Source: Symbiodinium natans (Eukaryota; Sar; Dinophyceae; Suessiales; Symbiodiniaceae). Taken from it: a DNA stretch of 47,500 bases. Made by a program: the position numbers and the translations under genes. Positions 38,195 through 46,780 of the stretch are shown here, piece by piece (positions within the stretch are counted from its first letter, which is position 1; each line of letters begins with the position of its first letter). The stretch covers positions 1 through 47,500 of the forward strand of contig CAJNDS010002587.1 in NCBI GenBank assembly GCA_905221605.1, read 5' to 3'. A model generated the notes under the pieces. The model saw only the letters and a list, made by a program, of their open reading frames with translations, searched no databases and was not told where the DNA came from.

Positions 38195-39776
38195 TTAGCT
38201 CAACCCCAACATCGCCAGGCATGAAGCGATCTTTGCGCTGAACCATGCTACCTGGGTGGCAGGGAGCTCCTCCAACCAATCCTGCGGCAAACTTCCGTAG
38301 CCCAAGCGGGCTCCAAGCACAGCGCCCGCCACAGCAGCGTTGGAGTCTGCATCGCCTGCCTCCATGGAGATACTCTGGATGGCCGTCTTGAAGTCTTCCT
38401 AGGCTGGCCCTGAAAACCCTCTGAAGATATTCCTTTTGTTTTTTAAAATCCTTTTAAAGATTATTCCTGAATTTGATCCTCTTCTGATTCTAAACCCAAT
38501 AAAGGAAAACAAAAAACATGTCCCAACCGCCTACCTAGCTTCGGCATGGAGGAACGCCCATGCCGCGGCACCCAAGGGTTTGTAGGTGTAGCCAATGCCG
38601 CCGGAGCCCAGCTTGAGGCCGTCGAGTCCGTCAGCAGCTATGTCCACATGGCGCAGGAGCCTCGAATGGCCCGTGAAAAAAACCCTCTGAAAAAGATTTT
38701 CTGAATAGGATCCTCTTACACCCCAATAAAGGAACTTAAAAAGAGGGGGCAAAAGGGCCTACCGAGGAGCTCGTCAATGTCGCCTCCCTTCAGGTGCTCG
38801 GCCGCTTGCAGCGCCACGGACAGGGCCAGCTCGCGGCGCTTTTCGGCGGTCCTAGTTCATGGTTGGTTCATAATAAAAAGATGTCTATTCCTTATTGGGT
38901 TTAGGTACCCTTAAACATGTAAAATGTTACCCAACTATGACAAAGGGTCGAGGTGCTGTGTCCAGCGAGGAGTTGTGCCAGCAACAGCGCAACGCAAGCA
39001 CAGCTGGCCAGGCACCTCGGGTCGGCATGCGTGATTGAGGCGGAGACGATGGCATTGTGGCGTACGACCTTCTCATCCCAGAAGCAACCCAGGGCAGCAG
39101 CAGCACATCTCATGATCGCGCCGTTCGCGGCAAGTGTGCAACCACTCTCACGCCACACCACATCCGCAGCCACGCTGGGAGCCACATCAAAGGCAGTATG
39201 CTCCAGCACAGATTTCACCGTTTGCCCAATCCCGAGGCCGGAAGTGTCCCCCAACTCTGGAAAGCCCGAGCGCAGCCAGGACTTGAGGCCTTTGGCCAAA
39301 TCCTCCTCGCGCAAGACGCCGTTCCCCGCCACGATGGCATCCAAGAGCAAGACCATCTGGTCCGTGTCATCCGTCCAGTCGCCCTGGACCCATCGCCTAT
39401 ACTCCCCTTAGAACCTTAATAAAAACAATATGCTTAATACCCTCTTGGGTTATATATAAACAAAAAAACATCGTTCTCAAGGGGGATGTAGTCGCTTCCG
39501 ATGCTTGTCTTCAACTCTGGAGGCCGGGCTAAGCTGACCAGGGTACATCCTCGCGGCCTCAGCCTTGTCCATGAACTCCGTGCTCAGGCCCACGGCATCG
39601 CCCAGGGCGCATCCCCACAGGAGGCCCTTCACCTTGTCCGACAGCTCTGCAGCTGTGAGATCCGTGTGCACTCCCGGGAGAACCGTCGGAGGATCCGCCT
39701 GCGGAGCCGGGCAGAGCACCGGCTTCGCCGGGAGCTCGTAGCGGCCGCAGATCAGCACGTCGGCCCCAGCTTGGGC
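38195..39776 (-). CDS. ADP-ribosylglycohydrolase domain exons 6-10
   Basis: The family (DraG/ARH) uses two Mg ions held by Asp residues in the DDTD motif near the start and in a GGDADT-type motif near the end. Both are present, the second as AGDADSN, so the usual first Gly is Ala and Thr is Ser. NGAIMRC and THADPR are further family hallmarks. The protein ends 40 residues after GDADSN (LPQDWLEEL ... LAMLGLS), a normal C terminus. No frameshift or missing core motif was found, so the enzyme should be active. Confidence 0.9.
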
Positions 39777-41967
39777 CTGCTTTTGAAGGTTCATGGGTGC
39801 TTAGAAGTAGGGTTGTAAGTGCCCTAAGTGGGGTTAAAGAATGTTATAGATATATGTTAAAGAATGTTGTAGATATATAATAAATTAACTGCCATACTTC
39901 TTCTGGCCCTACTGATAGCTACCCATGAACCGCTAAGTGGTTCCTGCTGGCATATGCGTGGCATCGCTGCGTCATCCAAGGGCTGCGCGTCTCCCCCGTC
40001 CACGCTGAAGCTGAAACCGGGGCAGAAGTCTGAGTGTTGAAGAATTGGGAGCAGACTCTCCAAACGATGCTTGAGTGCCGATGTCGTACAAGTCAGGCTG
40101 TGAACTTCCGCACGTGCCAAGTAGCTATCATCGGTGGCATTCCATAAAGTCACAATACCCATCCTTGCAAGTGAACCCTAAAGGAGTTTAGGGTTCGTAT
40201 ACCTTAATAGAGGAATATAGTAGCATAGGGTACATGACCCCAATGTTAGGGCTCTTTAGGGCTGAATCGGGACAAAAGGAACCTATAGGCCATGTGAGAC
40301 CCCCAATTTTAGGGTTCATGTGGTCCCCAAGGATCTCCGCAAATCGCGCTTCCACCTTGCAGTCGTCGGCGTTGCTCGCCAGGAATGTCTGCAAGTCGGC
40401 GTCGGACTGTATGGCGGCAAGGTCCAAGCGCTCAAAGCCGTCATCGTAAACGAAGGTGACATCCACAATCGATCCCTCATGCACACCCAGGACTTCCGAT
40501 ATCAGCCCGGTAACCTGAGTGGGACAAACTCCGGTCAGATCCTTGGTACCCACATTATATTGAGGGAACTTTTTTTGGGCTGCTTTCTTTATAAAGGAGC
40601 CCAGAACCGAAAAAAGTTTAGTGGATGGGACCACTATTATGCGATTTTCCGATCCGCTTATACAAAACCCCCCATTGTTTAGGGGGGTTCACAATTATGC
40701 GATGTTGTCCCGGCCGGGGTTGAAGGGCGGGGGGCCGGGGAGCCAAAAACTAAACAAGTTTTGAATAAGAAACTCCGGAATTTTTTGGTGTCCAGCCTTA
40801 TTTAAATTCCTTTTAAAATTTCATTACGAAACAGGCCCCCAAACAATTTTCCAAGGGAGCAGCCCACGAGCTGCCCTGATTCGCTTTAGCAAGTTGTTTC
40901 GGTGGTCCGCATTTATGCGGAGCCCCGGCGGCCGTGGAGCTACAAAGTCTGGAAAGCTTAGACCCTCAAGCTTCAAGGCTTCCCCTCAACCCTCGACCCC
41001 TAGCCGCCCCACCCCCAGCCCCGTCCCAGCCCCAGCCCACATTATTAAGGATCCCCGAAAACCCCAAAATTGTTTGGGGGGAGGGGGGGGGCCCTGCGCA
41101 CTAAAGCGAGTCCAACATTAAAGGGCACCACTGCACCACTGGGCTACCGAGGATCCACATAGACTGACTGGGGCTCGAAAGGTTCACCGATGTCCGCGAC
41201 GGTCACAAGCACCTCTCGTCTGCGAGGATGCCTCTCCTGGGGCAGGTTTGGGTGCCTCTTTAAGGCTTTGTAAGCATTATAAAGGTAATAATAGTTCTTT
41301 ATAAGGAGTATATAGGGATTATAAAGTAAAATTTATGTTCAAACCTGCCCCTGTCGCGTAGAACTCCCGCAGGAGCTGGAGCTCGGTGCCCATGACATTC
41401 AAGCCACCTCCATCTGGGCCGACGCCGAAGTATGGGTCGGCCGGGTTGCCGTAGACTATGCGCGTTCCCTTTGGTATGCTCAGGAGCAAGTTGCCTCACT
41501 TGTGGGATTGAAGAATAAATTCTCTTGTGACGTGATGTGACGCGCGAAGCTCAAAAGCAAGAAAACAAACAAAAGTCGACTTTAACATACTTTAATATTC
41601 GCTAGTATACTTTAATATACTTTCACATACTTTAACCGCTCAAGCTGCGGAGCTCGGAATGCGCCCAAAACTTCTCCAGCAAGGCCCGGCGCAAGCGCAC
41701 GGCCTTAATCTCATCCCAGTCAGGCCGCAGAGGGCTCAAGGTGCGACCCAGATGCTTGGCCACTCCTGGCTCCAGGGCTCTACGAACCTGCTCCTGCAAT
41801 TCGGGCTCCGCAAACTTCCCTGCTTGAAAGTAATGCTCCGCACTGGGCCACCATATCCGCACGTGCGATGCCGGGTCTTGCGTCCAGAAACTGTGTCCTT
41901 GCGCGAAGTTCTGGAGGGAACTGAAACGATGGTCGGCAAATATGTCCACCGCTGGTGTCCCAGCCAT
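38195..41967 (-). CDS. NADAR - ADP-ribosylglycohydrolase fusion, ten exons, 704 residues
   Basis: Exons: 41967-41637, 41494-41349, 41236-41156, 40541-40336, 40163-39944, 39776-39496, 39396-38950, 38851-38771, 38660-38543, 38398-38195. All phases close (2115 bases with stop). Residues 1-160 are a NADAR domain: SSLQNF, EHYFQAGKF, AKHLGR, DWDEIK, LEKFW, then DPYFGVGPDGGG and LNVMGTEL. Residues 165-345 form a linker. Residues 373-700 are an ADP-ribosylglycohydrolase with LLWGCALGDAVG, GDWTDDTDQM (metal-binding Asp), AANGAIMRCAA, THADPRCL, GSGGIGYTY and EAGDADSNAAVAGAVLGA. Both families cleave N- or O-glycosidic ADP-ribose bonds, so a role in removing ADP-ribose is inferred. The ATG at 41967 is chosen because the domain starts there and an AG for leader splicing precedes it; an upstream in-frame ATG (42108) is possible. 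Intron 2 boundaries are the least certain. Confidence 0.9.
38399..38542 (-). mobile_element. NADAR gene intron 9, family E introner, GA-AG
   Basis: In the gene sense it starts GAAGCTAGGTAGGCGG and ends GCCTAG before GAAGAC. GAAG is thus repeated at both edges. The interior (AACATGTTTTTTG... CCCAATA, GAGGATCAAATTCAGGAATA) matches intron 8 and the copy at 18,877-18,975. Confidence 0.85.
38661..38770 (-). mobile_element. NADAR gene intron 8, family E introner, GC-AG
   Basis: It starts GCTCCTCGGTAGGCCC and ends CATTCGAG before GCTCCT, a six-base edge repeat. It shares TTGGGG..AGAGGATC.TATTCAG with intron 9. Confidence 0.85.
38852..38949 (-). mobile_element. NADAR gene intron 7, family F introner, GA-AG
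   Basis: It starts GACCCTTTGTCATAGTTGGG and ends GAACTAG before GACC, a four-base edge repeat. Another copy is at 33,853-33,965. Confidence 0.85.
39397..39495 (-). mobile_element. NADAR gene intron 6, GC-AG
   Basis: It starts GCGACTACATCCCCC and ends GAGTATAG before GCGATG, giving a four-base GCGA edge repeat. The interior is AT-rich; no second copy was seen in the window. Confidence 0.8.
39496..41236 (-). CDS. Linker region of the fusion, possible tandem ubiquitin-like folds
   Basis: Exons 3-6 encode about 210 residues with no clear family. Two stretches, EVLVTVADIGEP to CKVEARF and GIVTLWNATDDSY to ADVLICGRYELP, each alternate beta-like and helical segments over about 80 residues, as in PB1 or ubiquitin-like domains. 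This is inference from pattern only. A proline-rich piece (PAPQADPPTVLPG) leads into the glycohydrolase. The part could bind partners or position the substrate between the two enzymes. Confidence 0.5.
39777..39943 (-). mobile_element. NADAR gene intron 5, family A introner, GA-AG
   Basis: The ends carry the family A arms GCGGTTCATGGGTAGCTA and TAAGCACCCATGAACCTTC. AGCAG occurs at both edges. Removing it joins ICQQ to AQAGADV in phase 0. Confidence 0.85.
40164..40335 (-). mobile_element. NADAR gene intron 4, family C introner, GA-AG
   Basis: It contains GGGGACCACATGAACCC, ATTGGGGTCATGTACCCT and the inverse arm, as in family C. GAT occurs at both edges. Removal joins EARFAE to MGIVTLW. Confidence 0.85.
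40542..41155 (-). mobile_element. NADAR gene intron 3, 614 bases with family D ends, GA-AG
   Basis: It begins GATCCTCGGTAGCCCAGTGG and ends GTGGGTACCAAG before GATCTG, so GATC is repeated. The interior is long, with a C/G-rich palindromic part and AT-rich stretches; it may contain a nested insertion. Confidence 0.8.
41237..41348 (-). mobile_element. NADAR gene intron 2 with exact 12-base inverted ends
   Basis: GGGGCAGGTTTG and CAAACCTGCCCC are exact inverses at the two edges, overlapping the splice sites. The phase-correct join uses a GC donor (GGG|GCAGG) and CCAG|GAG acceptor; a GT donor four bases inside would bring a stop in frame. Confidence 0.75.
41349..41967 (-). CDS. NADAR domain exons 1-2
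   Basis: NADAR (YbiA-like, once DUF1768) proteins are N-glycosidases that act on ADP-ribose-linked substrates, riboflavin intermediates or ADP-ribosylated guanine. The pocket residues expected from the family are present: the Glu-His of EHYFQAGKF, the LGR, the Trp-Asp of DWDEIK, and the Asp and Gly/Asn of the last motif. The join across intron 1 (41495-41636, GT-AG) restores LRSLSGNLLLSIPKG without gap. The domain length of about 160 residues is normal for the family. Confidence 0.85.
41495..41636 (-). other. NADAR gene intron 1, the only GT-AG intron of the gene
   Basis: It starts GTTAAAGTATGTG with four TTAAAGTAT-like repeats and ends CAAGTGAG before GC. No copy elsewhere in the window was noticed. 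Confidence 0.8.
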
Positions 41968-42108
41968 GCTAATCACGGGAAAAGTGGCGGAAACCTGTAC
42001 GCTTATTTGTTTCGCGAATTGTTGCGAATGCAACTGAACATGACTTACTCGACCCGGCCTTGGGTGCACAAAGGAATGCCAATGTGTGTCTGAACTGCTG
42101 AGGAGCAC

Positions 42109-42715
42109 ATATGCCGCAAAAATGACGCGCGTGATCTACACACATCGTTAAACCAAAAAAACAACTTCTTTCTGTTCTCGACTTAAACATGAAAACACGT
42201 GCTGCTGTCGCATTGTCTGGGGCGCGCACCGAGCCCTTCAGCCAACACCAGCTTTATGCCCTGGCAACAAGCGGCATCAAACATGACTACGGAGGCCATT
42301 GCAACTTTCTTCTGCAGATCATTGTGAATTTGGCACGCTGCGTCAGGTCAATGCCGCATCGGAAATTGAAAATACGATGTGGCCTGGTGGCCTACAACCA
42401 TGTCGAAGCCGTCTTCGCCTGAAACGGATGGCTTGAAACTGACTGAAAGTCCAATCTGGCACTGGCACGGTTGCTGTCAACACAAGGGCTGTAGTCCTGC
42501 CGTGCATCACAAAGTGCTGGGTCATTGCCATGGCAAGTTCACACCGTCGTCCAAGCAACATGGTGATGCCTCCAGCTCGACGCCTGTCCAAGCATCAGTA
42601 AATGTCGAAGGAAACGCTTAGGCAATGACTCGCCCAAGTTGTTTCAGCAGCGTTCGTACGAAGGTGTGATATGATGAGATCACAGAACGTTGTCTGACAC
42701 AATGCAATGCGCTAC
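42109..42715. other. Upstream flank of the NADAR gene
   Basis: There are no telomere arrays and no splice-supported exon. Open frames of about 80 codons on both strands are unremarkable. The promoter should lie here, but no TATA-like element or other motif can be claimed. Confidence 0.5.
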
Positions 42716-42719
42716 ATTG

Positions 42720-42857
42720 CGCTACACCAAATCAAAAACAAAACGCAACACAACACAACAAAGCAAAACAACAAAGCAAAACAAAGCAAAACAAAGCAAA
42801 ACAAAGCAAAACAAAGCAAAGCACAACAAAACATAACAAAGCGCAGCGAAACACACA

Positions 42858-42891
<34 letters not shown>

Positions 42892-44150
42892 CGAAAACAC
42901 AACGAAAACACAACGAAACAAAAGAAATAAAACAAAGCAAACTAACACAAAACAAACCAAACCGGAACAACGCAAAACAAAACAATGCGAAACAAAACGA
43001 AACAAAGCAACACACAACACAACACACAACACAACAAACACAACACAACACACACAACACAACACACACAACACAACACACACAACACAACACACACAAC
43101 ACACAACACACAACACACAACACACAACACAACACACACACAACACACACACACAACACAAAACACACAACAACAAAAAACACACAACACAAAACGCACA
43201 ACACAACACACACACAACACACACACACAACACAAAACACACAACAACAAAAAACACACAACACAAAACGCACAACACAAAACACACAACACAAAACACA
43301 CAAAACAAAACACAACACATAACACACAACACAAAACACACGACACAACACACACGACACAACACACACAACACAACACACACACAACACACACACACAC
43401 ACAACAAAACACAAAAAAAAACACAAAACACAAAACACCAAAGCACAAAAAAAAAAACACAAAACACAAATCACCAAACACAAAACACAAAACACAAAAC
43501 ACGAAACACGAAACACGAAACCCAAAACCCCAAACCCAAAACACAACACCCAAACACACACACACACACAACACAACACCCAAACACACACACACACACA
43601 CACACACAACACAACACCCAAAACACAAAACCCAAAACACAACACACAACATAACACCCAAAACACAACCAACACAACACCCAAAACACAACACAACACC
43701 CAAAACACAACACAACACCCAAAACACAACACAACACCCAAAACGCAACACAACACGCAAAACGCAACACAACACCCAAAACGCAACACAACACGCAAAA
43801 CGCAACACAACACGAAAAACACAACACAACACGCAAAACACAACACGCAACACAAAACATGCAAAACACAACACGCAACACGCAAAACACAACACGCAAC
43901 ACGCAAAACACAACACGCAAAACACAACACACAACACGCAAAACACAACACGCAACACGCAAAACACAACACGCAACACACAACACGCAAAACACAACAC
44001 GCAACACGCAAAACACAACACGCAACACGCAACACGCAAAACACAACACGCAACACGCAACACGCCACACGCCACACGCAACATGCAACACGCAAAGCAC
44101 CACAGGCAACACGCAAAACACAACACGCAACACGCAACACACAAAACAAA
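42720..44150. repeat. 1.4 kb CA-rich satellite with changing unit
   Basis: The plus strand has almost no G or T. Units change from AAAGCAAAACA (42.75-42.85 kb) through CAACACA/CACAACAC (43.0-43.4), CACAAAACAC (43.4-43.6) and CCAAAACACAACACAA (43.62-43.75) to CGCAAAACACAACA (43.75-44.15). A 76-base block (CACACAACAACAAAAAACAC type) is repeated at 43,145 and 43,225. The long His/Thr/Gln and Val/Cys open frames on the two strands are artefacts. Confidence 0.95.
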
Positions 44151-44615
44151 TGTTACTGAGCAATACCATGCAGTCCCATACAACGCAATGCTGTGCAATA
44201 CTGTACAACGCCACGCAAAACCATATGTCTAACCCCCTCCCCCTAATACTAACAAACCCCACCCTACTTGTGAATATTTTTCCGGACCCTCCCGGCACCC
44301 AGCCCAATCCTAAACCTGTTTAAGAACTAGGGGGGGGGGTCGAGGCCTCCGCCCTTGAGTTGAGCCATTAGGTTTTCAATCAGGGTTTAGGGCTTGCGAT
44401 GGCTTAAGGCTCAGAGGATTTGCAGGGTTTAGGGCTCAGAGATACTCAATCCCCCCCCCCCATAATTCTAAAACTCGCTTTGGGCCAGAACATATATGTT
44501 TAAAATTAGGGGGGACCTAAACATTGAAGCCTGAAACCTGAAGGCTGGGAAAGAAGGTGTGGGTATAGGGTTGGGGGTTTAGGAATCAGGGTAAAATAAA
44601 GATTTGCCATAAGCC
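44150..44615. other. Non-coding transition with G/C runs
   Basis: It contains short GGGGGGGGG and CCCCCCCCC runs about 120 bases apart with TTAAGAACTAG-like motifs, perhaps a decayed family G element, and a few single telomere-like units. Confidence 0.5.
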
Positions 44616-45960
44616 CTAAACCCTAATTAACCCTTCCTGTGCGCAGCTCTTCGCTGGACCTACCTGCTGCCGGAACTCGTCGCTGGGTACTGCGAAGTCC
44701 GGTCCCGTGGGCAACACAGTCATGGCGCAGCTCGCGCCGGGACCGCATTGGGACCAGCAGCCCTCGCGATGCGGGGTCAAGGTCTGGAAAAACATCTCGA
44801 GCTCGCGCTTCTCCACTGCGGCCCCGTCACAGTGCTACCAGCTTTCTGCATGGCCATTGGGCCTGTTCCGCCGCATACTGGGCGGCATGGCGCAGCATCG
44901 GGCGCAACAGGTTCGCTAGCACCTGCGGATGAAATTCCCGGAGCGCCCCGACGGAGTCTGCCCAAAAGGCCCAGTATGCCGCGTGCCGGTGCGCCTTGGT
45001 CGACGGCCGGTTGATTCTGCTCCTGCGCCTTCTTCGCATGCCGCTGCCGCTTGCGCCCCAACGATGCCGCTGCGGGGAAGCATTGGACGAGTACGGGGAC
45101 CACAGGTCAGCGTGTGCTCAGGTGGGGGCGCTGGCACAACGAGGCTGGGCCCCCGCATTTGCCGAGAGCCGGGGCGTGCGTCGCCACCAGCACAGCGTTT
45201 CGCGATTTTTTTTCCCCCACGCTGCGCCTCTTTTGCCGCATCCACTTCGCGGTCCCAGTGAAGTAGCCCACAGCCCAAACAGCCTACAGATACCTACGGC
45301 TGGCGATTGGCAAGGGGGGACTGCTCTTCTGAGTCAGCAACGATGTCGCCGATGAGAAGCGGTTCTCCGAGCAAGCGGCATGACAAACAGGGCGGCTGTT
45401 TTACCTCTCGCACCTTCTTTCTGCTGGTCACGGCGCAAAAGCAAGGCTTGGAAGCCATCACGGGACGCGGCTGGCAATGGGGACGGCCAACGCAGCATGA
45501 AGGCAGAGATGGCTGCGGCCCAGCAGGTGGGTGGGACTGCCCACGCCCGGCACCGAGCAAGCAAGCGGACGAAGTTGGCGGGCTCATTGCTCCAGCGCCC
45601 TCCAACTTCAAGTGCGACGACGGTAAGCCTGCAGCAGAGGGCGCGGCAGAACACGGATTTTTTTCTCCTGGACCTCCCCGCAAGCGAGGGGTACAGGTGG
45701 CTGTCGACATTACGCTTGTCAGCCCGGTCGAGCACAACGGACAGGCGCGCCCCGGGTGCGAAGCTGTGCCGGGACGGCGCTCCAGCAAGCGGCAGCGCGT
45801 AAGCGACGCACGTACCGTGCCTGAGCTCCGCCTCGACAGCCGCGGCCGCTTCGGAACGGAGGCACTCGATTCCATACAGCGTTTGGCGCGACGGCGAAGC
45901 ATGGAGCTCTGGTGCAGCAGGGCGTGCGTATGGGTCTCGCTTCGCTGGCGGCGCTGAGAA
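44616..45960. mobile_element. Scrambled LINE-type reverse transcriptase fragments
   Basis: Blocks recognised from the C-terminal region of dinoflagellate LINE proteins alternate in strand. Minus 45012-44827: AAYWAFWADSVGALREFHP. Minus 44816-44616: SQCGPGASCAMTVLPTGPDF. Plus 45030-45130: LPLAPQRCRCGEALDEYGDH and RSAC (a zinc-knuckle-like Cys/His group). Minus about 45640-45290: LTVVALEVGGRWSNEPANF then GEPLLIGDIVADS. Plus 45655-45850: VQVAVDITLVSPVEHNGQ. Frameshifts occur between blocks. In an intact element these blocks are collinear, so at least two inversions have happened. It is a dead copy. Naming rests on remembered motif pattern. Confidence 0.65.
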
Positions 45961-46179
45961 CCCACGCAGCCACGTTGCTGGAGCTGCCCCATCAACGCCA
46001 GTGACAACGCCGAAGTGCCGGTCGGCAAACCAAAGCATCACTATAGAATGTTATTTGCGAACCGGAGATCGATCATTTTGTCAAACCCATGTACAGATCC
46101 CAACTTGCTGCTGCATGGTATTCTGGTATGGTTTTGTTTGGTCAATGGTGTGCTATGGTATAATATGGAATGGTATTGT

Positions 46180-46357
46180 AGTATATGTGTGTATGTGTGT
46201 ATGTGTGTGTATGTGTGTATGTGTGTATGTATGCGTGTATGCATGTATTTGTGTGTGTGTATGTGTGTATGTGTGTATGTGTGTATGTGTGTATGTGTGT
46301 ATGTGTGTATGTGTGTATGTGTGTATGTGTGTATGTGTGTATGTGTGTGTGTGTGTG
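46180..46357 (+). repeat. GTGTAT microsatellite
   Basis: There are about 28 units of GTGTAT with small changes, ending in (GT)n. Cys/Val and His/Thr frames over it are artefacts. Confidence 0.95.
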
Positions 46358-46384
46358 TTTGTTTTTTGTTTTTCTATTTTGCGC

Positions 46385-46780
46385 CTGCGCGACCGCGCGC
46401 AGTTGCAACGTTTGATGCGTGAACTACGACAAGCTGGAGTGTTATTAACTGCAAGCAAAACCGACTTTGACGACGACCTGGAATGGATCCGCTCGAAGAA
46501 GTTGCCATACCTGGGTTGGGATCTCGAAGCGGGACGTTTTGGGGGCTCCGGCCTCCCGGCAGATGGCAGCACGCTCACTGCGGGCTCTAGGGCCCCGTGG
46601 CACGAAGGGCGCCTGACCGCGGACATGCTGCGAAGTGGTCAACATGCAGTTCCAAGGCCGAGGATGTCGGGTAGGGGACTGCGACCGCCGCCGCCAAGAG
46701 CGCGGGCATCGTCTGCCCGCCCACAACGGCGCTGCACGTGGCCATTGCGAAGATGCCCTACCATGCCGGCTTAGCGCGCG
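46385..46780 (+). pseudogene. Possible reverse transcriptase remnant
   Basis: The plus strand after the GTGTAT array reads LQRLMRELRQAGVLLTASKT, then DFDDDLEWIRSKKLPYLGWD. A helix followed by 'hydrophobic-x-x-SKT' and, 15-20 residues on, 'LG' resembles the segment after the catalytic motif of LINE reverse transcriptases. No YxDD motif is present upstream, where the microsatellite lies. It is probably a fragment of the same kind of element as at 44.6-46.0 kb. Confidence 0.35.

Noticed and set aside
41632-42108. NADAR as a stand-alone single-exon gene ending at the TAA at 41,632
   Set aside because: The stop lies in intron 1; the C-terminal NADAR motif (DPYFGVGPDGGG) is in exon 2 and the GT-AG join restores the frame.
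42707-44323. Open frames of 250-475 codons on both strands
   Set aside because: They encode only His/Thr/Gln/Asn or Val/Cys/Phe/Leu runs because the plus strand lacks G and T; this is satellite DNA, not protein.
46001-46774. 257-codon plus-strand frame
   Set aside because: The middle is a Cys/Val run from the GTGTAT array. Only the part after about 46,385 could be a gene remnant.
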